Assembly (NCBI RefSeq): GCF_037975245.1
Contig: NC_092564.1
Coordinates: 23,982,984 to 24,046,983, forward strand
Direction: 5' to 3'
Length of the DNA: 64,000 nucleotides
From: Apostichopus japonicus
Lineage: Eukaryota; Echinodermata; Holothuroidea; Aspidochirotida; Stichopodidae
Shown here: in pieces, positions 59,644 through 64,000 of the stretch
How positions within the stretch are numbered: position 1 is the stretch's first letter
Layout: every line of letters starts with the position of its first letter
Notes under the pieces: model-generated
Database searches by the model: none
Seen by the model: the letters and a program-made list of their open reading frames with translations, nothing else
Told to the model about the DNA's origin: nothing
Position numbers and translations under genes: made by a program

Positions 59644-61001
59644 GCATTTTGTGCTTTACTATCCCATGCAAAGGACTATGCGTTTCTGTACAGAGGCCTT
59701 TCCAACATTGAGCTTTCTGATGCCTTATTGTAAAGGATGAATGCTGTAAGGTAAAAGATGGCTCCATATACTGGGAAGTTTAGAAACAAAAGTTACAAAA
59801 CCAACCCAGAAAATATTTCAAAACTTTTTGACAGACCAGTTTACCATTTTCTACTTTTTTGTTGTTGTTGGAATTTTAGGAAGACCTGGTTGGGTGAGAC
59901 AATGCCCAGTAAGGGATTTATTAATTTTCTTTAGATTTGACACATCTTATAAAACAGTTTAAGTTACATCTCCCTCTCCCCCCCCCCCGCTCTGGTAGCC
60001 CCTCTTCCCATTACCTCCTCCTCCTGTAAAAGCATAAACATAACAGATTTGTTTCCTATTCCATACAGGCGATAGTAATAGTAGAACCCTTCTTCCATGG
60101 AAAGTAAAGAGAGGTGCATTTGATAGTTTGGACTGGTTGCATTGAAAACTAGGTACAGATGTATTTAGTTGCATTAGTAATACTTTATAATATTAACATA
60201 TATATAAATATTTGTATTGTTTTGGGAAGGTTTGCTTATTATTTATTTATAATAGGGGTAGGGGAGGGGTAGGTGCAGGGTGGGGGATGTGGGACTGACA
60301 GTGAAACCTCTGGGCAAGTATTATGTTGAATGTCAATCATCCTACTAAGTAACATTCTATTGTTCTATTGTTAACATTACTTTGCATGTAGTTGAAAGAC
60401 CCCAGTGTCCTTCTTGTGGTCTCGGAGTGTATTAAATTGAAAGGCAATAGGTCTGTGTCTCGAGGATCGAGTAAGATCTTGTAAAACTGAAAACAACTTT
60501 CAAGTCATGTTGCCACGATGGTATTAATAATGACATAGGCTGATAATACTCTAAAAAGCCTAGCTGTGCCTTTTAAAAAAATTCAATTTCAATTTATCTT
60601 TTGCGAAAGTGTGAAGGGGAGGTACGATGGGGGAGGGGTGGTAGAGGGACGGGGGAGGGGGGCAGACCATACTTAGTGGATTCCACTTCTCTGGGATAGT
60701 TGGTCCACAATGGCAGAGTAAATGGGAAATGTAGTCATAGTGTCCCAGAATTATTTTCTAGGACACGGACAATCTGAGTGGATTGTTCTGATCAGTAGAA
60801 TTACTGTTTGAGAGAGGAATTGACAATTTTTTTGTACTTTTGGAGACAGATTATTACTTCTGATATAAAGTGCGTCTGTATGTCACCACCAAATGATCAA
60901 TACTTAAACACAAACCTCATTTTAAAGAGCTGTTTTGTGCCTTCATATGGGCTATAGTGTGAAGGGATGGTGATGGTGGTGGGAAGGGGGAGGGGGGTGG
61001 C

Positions 61002-61007
61002 AATAAA
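61002..61007 (+). terminator. Candidate proximal poly(A) signal AATAAA
   Basis: Canonical hexamer about 1.36 kb after the stop codon, followed within 15 bases by TTTCGTTGTTA, a modest T/GT-rich stretch. Would give the shorter UTR. Confidence 0.35.
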
Positions 61008-62323
61008 CGTTTCGTTGTTAAGAAGCTGACATGACAAGTCTTATTTCGTTGGTGAAGAAGAACCTTACAGAATCAGGTAAGAAAAAACAATGTGCCAATT
61101 TATACCAATTGGTTTCTATATTAGAAAAGATGGTTTTCAAGAAAATCTTGTTTAATAAATTTGATACAAGGGTTGCTGGGTTATCAATAGTTGTGGTTTG
61201 TTTGTATTTTAAATTTATTTATTGAATCCTATTTCCAAGAAGAAGAAGAAGAATGGAATTACACAGACAGACAGATCATGTTTACAACATTCATGTTATT
61301 GTCTTTGTTCCTGTTGCTGTTCTCGTTAATGTTTGTTTACTTGTTTTTGTTTTTTGGTTTGGTTCATTTCTGTAGGTTTGAATCTCTCTCTTGTTTTGTT
61401 ACAGTATTAGGATGCCTGTGTTGAAATACATTTAAACTGTAGAAAAAAACCTATAAAGAAGTGGTTAATAGCAGATCTTGATAACTTTGGTATTATCATG
61501 TTATTATAATTATAATTATAATTATGATCATTATTATTATTTTGTCTTTAAATTTTGTTCAGTAGTGTGCAATGCTTGAGATATCTTTACAGAGAGATAA
61601 CATTTTGAATATTTAAAAAGTCCAGGTATTATTTACGGTGAGAGTTTAGATACATTATTTCCTGACGATGGCGAGGGCAGTATGCAAGAATCATATTATT
61701 ATTAATTTTTTTTTGTTGCTGCTTGCATGTAATTTTTTTCTGTTTTTCATCAAGAGATCTAGGAGTCATGTACACATTAAAATTGAAAAAAATATGTACA
61801 GTTTATATTGTTATTATATTGCACTATTAAAGGGTCAATTTTTCTAGGCAATTTCCCCTAGTTGTAAATCTCCAATGGGTAACTTTGATGTTATACAGGA
61901 ATTTGAATACTTGATGTCCCAACAAAAACAAAAGACATATTGTACTTAGGAATTTCCAAATGTCTCCTCTTGTTTTTTTAATGGTTTGGGATGAAACATT
62001 GATTATGAAGATAAATTTGGTGTAACAAAAGATTGTCAAATTAGGATGTAGAAGGAGCAACATTTTGAAAATGAATTTTTTTTTTTGGGTCAAAAGTTGC
62101 TAAAACAGACTTATAATGAATTTTCCTGTCAAGAACTGGTTGAACTAGCGTAGATTTTTGGGGATCTTTACACAAACACATATATGGTTGCTTTCATACC
62201 ATTGTATTCATTTTCAAGGAAGCTGCCAAATCTTAGAATGGTGGAAAATGGTTAATTTGGATGCATCATTCAAACAGACATTATCAATTGCTTTTATTTC
62301 AAGTTGCTGATATTATTAATAGA

Positions 62324-62329
62324 AATAAA
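62324..62329 (+). terminator. Candidate distal poly(A) signal AATAAA with GU-rich downstream element
   Basis: Canonical hexamer followed 35-70 bases later by a TGTCTGTCTGTGTGTTTG run and (TTTG)n to about 62398, the classic arrangement of cleavage signal plus GU-rich element. Best single candidate for the gene's 3' end. Confidence 0.45.
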
Positions 62330-62554
62330 AAATACCTAACAAACTGGTAATTTCTTTGAAGTTTTGTCTGTCTGTGTGTTTGTTTGTTTGTTTGTTATGA
62401 TCCCTTTATTCTCGAAGGATGGTTCCGACATGAAGATATGATATTTGGATTTTTTCCTGATTCCTTGCCTGAGGCAAAAGGAATAGATACGGAGGTGATG
62501 GCATGAATGTACATTTTGACGTCACACAATCCTGGTAATGAAAAAAAGTACACC

Positions 62555-63090
62555 TCGGTTGAACTTCATGCTTGGTATGTAGATCCTGCTTGGTGGGGGT
62601 ACAAGAATGCTATTGAAACTAGTATAGGTCAAAGGTCATTTGAGGTCAAAGTCTGAAATCTTGTACACATGATAAACACTCAAAAGATACACCTTGGATG
62701 AAGTTCATAGATAAATCTTGGATGAAGTTCATAACAGGACCTTTTTGAAATTGGTGGACTTCAATGGTCATTTGAGGTCAAAACGTACCACGTCTCTTAC
62801 ATTTTTTGTTGATATTTGTAGCTCCTACTTGGTGAGTACAAGGTACCCTATTGGTGGAGGTCAAAGGTAGTTTGAGGTCGACAGATCCTACAGGGATATA
62901 AAACTAAGCATTTGATTAACTTAACCAAGTTCAGCATGGTTGCAGTTCATACCTGGCTTGAACTGTAGAGTGCCCTTGGTGCACACAGGATTCCTATTCA
63001 AATTGGAGGAGGTCAAGTGTCATTTGAAGTAATAAAAAATATCTGGAAAACCTTGTAAACGTGATAACTAACAGGTAAAGCTTGAATGAA
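62555..63090. repeat. GGTCA-rich repeat, about 100-150 bp units
   Basis: Blocks AGGTCAAAGGTCATTTGAGG near 62628, ATGGTCATTTGAGGTCAAAA near 62765, GGTCAAAGGTAGTTTGAGGT near 62861 and AGGTCAAGTGTCATTTGAAG near 63010. Shares vocabulary (GGTCATTTG, GAAAACCTTGTAAACGTGAT) with 7160-7510, so it is the same dispersed family. Confidence 0.75.
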
Positions 63091-63335
63091 CTCATTACCT
63101 AGAGAGGCCCGTTATTATGTCCTCATTTGTGCAAGAAACCTTGCTGAACACTTGATTAAACAGTAATTGTCAACACATTAAAATCAAACAATTTCTTTAG
63201 CACAAATTCCTCACTTTATAGAGTTTCACGCAAGATTCGGCCAAATATTCGATGGTAATCAACCCATAAGAATATCGAAAATATAGTTTACGATCGTTTT
63301 TTGTTAAAAGTGAAAATAAATGAATTGTTCAATAT

Positions 63336-63500
63336 CCGGAGAGGTCCCAGTTAGTTGCCCGACAAAAGCACTGGGCGTTAGTGAACCTTGTAAATGAGGG
63401 CGCTCGACGCATATCAAAGATTAATTTACAACAACCAGTTAAAACAGCAGTATTGACAGAGCTTTGACAGGTTTCCGTCGGGCAACTGGAGCTTCTCCGG
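63336..63500. repeat. Inverted-repeat (foldback/MITE-like) element
   Basis: Left arm 63336-63363 (CCGGAGAGGTCCCAG then TTAGTTGCCCGAC) is largely the reverse complement of right arm 63477-63500 (GTCGGGCAACTGGAGCTTCT then CCGG). The inner 11 bases, AGTTGCCCGAC, match perfectly. A GAGGGCGCTC word lies inside. No target duplication identified. Confidence 0.5.
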
Positions 63501-64000
63501 AAGTTGAAAATCGATTATTGTCAGGTTAAGTCCTTAAACAGTTACATTTGGGAAAATATGCTTGAAGTTGGTAAACTCGGTAAGGATCAATTAAATAGAA
63601 CAAAGATCGTTGCATGCTGCGTTTCACGAGGAAATTTCCTACATTAGGATGGAAGGGAATCGGGGAGTGTGGGGGATTGAATGACGGTTAAATGACAGTG
63701 TAACTAAAAATTCATACAAAATTCTATGTCATAATATAATTACTGCCTGCTCTCGCTGATTTATATTAGTATAAGTTTCACTGATCAGAGGATATTCCTT
63801 TAAACAACGAGGTGGGGGGGGGGGGGTTGAAAGTAAAATAAGTAGATTGATGGGGAGAGAATGAGGATTGGAAGCGCAATGTGGGGGAGAGAGGGGGGGG
63901 GGGTATTTCTGATCGGTTTGGGTGAGCGTCTGTAAGGAATCGTGATGACATGTTATCGCGTGCGTTAAACGTGTTCAGATAAAATGACTGAATACGGCAG
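63501..64000. other. Distal intergenic sequence
   Basis: G-runs at 63811-63828 and 63888-63903; no gene, promoter or RNA recognised on either strand up to the window's end. Confidence 0.5.

Larger units (their letters stand above)
59644..62345 (+). other. MYO5: Probable 3' UTR of the myosin V gene
   Basis: Follows the stop codon with no other gene found. Contains several purine-rich runs (about 60250-60290, 60605-60665 and 60980-61000), a degenerate (ATA/ATT) stretch near 61500-61545, and candidate AATAAA signals at 61002 and 62324. The 3' limit is inferred from the second signal and is uncertain; a shorter UTR ending near 61030 is equally possible. Confidence 0.45.

Overview
This is animal nuclear DNA that is AT-rich and intron-dense. 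It holds one recognisable protein-coding gene, on the + strand: the 3' three quarters of a class V myosin (unconventional myosin V, MYO5/dilute family). Thirty-seven exons (called w1-w37 here) run from 3054 to the stop codon ending at 59643. All 36 introns inside the window have GT-AG ends and the reading frame stays open across every junction, giving about 1,607 residues. Only the first part of the motor (N-terminal domain, P-loop, switch I; about the first 280 residues in vertebrate MYO5A) is missing, and must lie upstream of position 1. The encoded order is: rest of the motor (w1-w12), six IQ motifs (w12-w14), a long interrupted coiled coil (w15-w28), and the cargo-binding globular tail with its DIL region (w29-w37). 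No second protein-coding gene was found on either strand.

The window suggests a marine invertebrate, probably a deuterostome such as an echinoderm. The grounds are the myosin V itself, the long repeat-filled introns, many G/C homopolymer runs, tRNA-derived SINEs and dispersed repeats rich in GGTCAAAGGTCA-like words. Species assignment is inference with low confidence.

Layout: 1-3053 is upstream intron with a dispersed repeat and a possible foldback element. 3054-13801 holds motor exons w1-w7 with several minisatellites and a non-autonomous hAT-like DNA transposon (11800-12515). 13802-15500 holds a four-copy array of captured exon sequence followed by two minus-strand LINE remnants. 15604-25391 finishes the motor and lever arm. 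26955-51793 is the coiled coil, with a SINE, a U2 snRNA-like fragment and long donor-proximal minisatellites. 52323-59643 is the globular tail. 59644-64000 is 3' UTR, candidate poly(A) sites, more GGTCA repeats and an inverted-repeat element.

The most unusual structure is that tandem arrays in several introns begin at the exon/intron boundary, and their repeat units contain a copy of the exon's 3' end plus its 5' splice site. Four cases are clear (introns after w4, w7, w18, w27), one is strongly decayed (after w14) and two are weaker (after w29, w32). The gene therefore carries dozens of decoy splice donors generated by tandem duplication across its own splice junctions.
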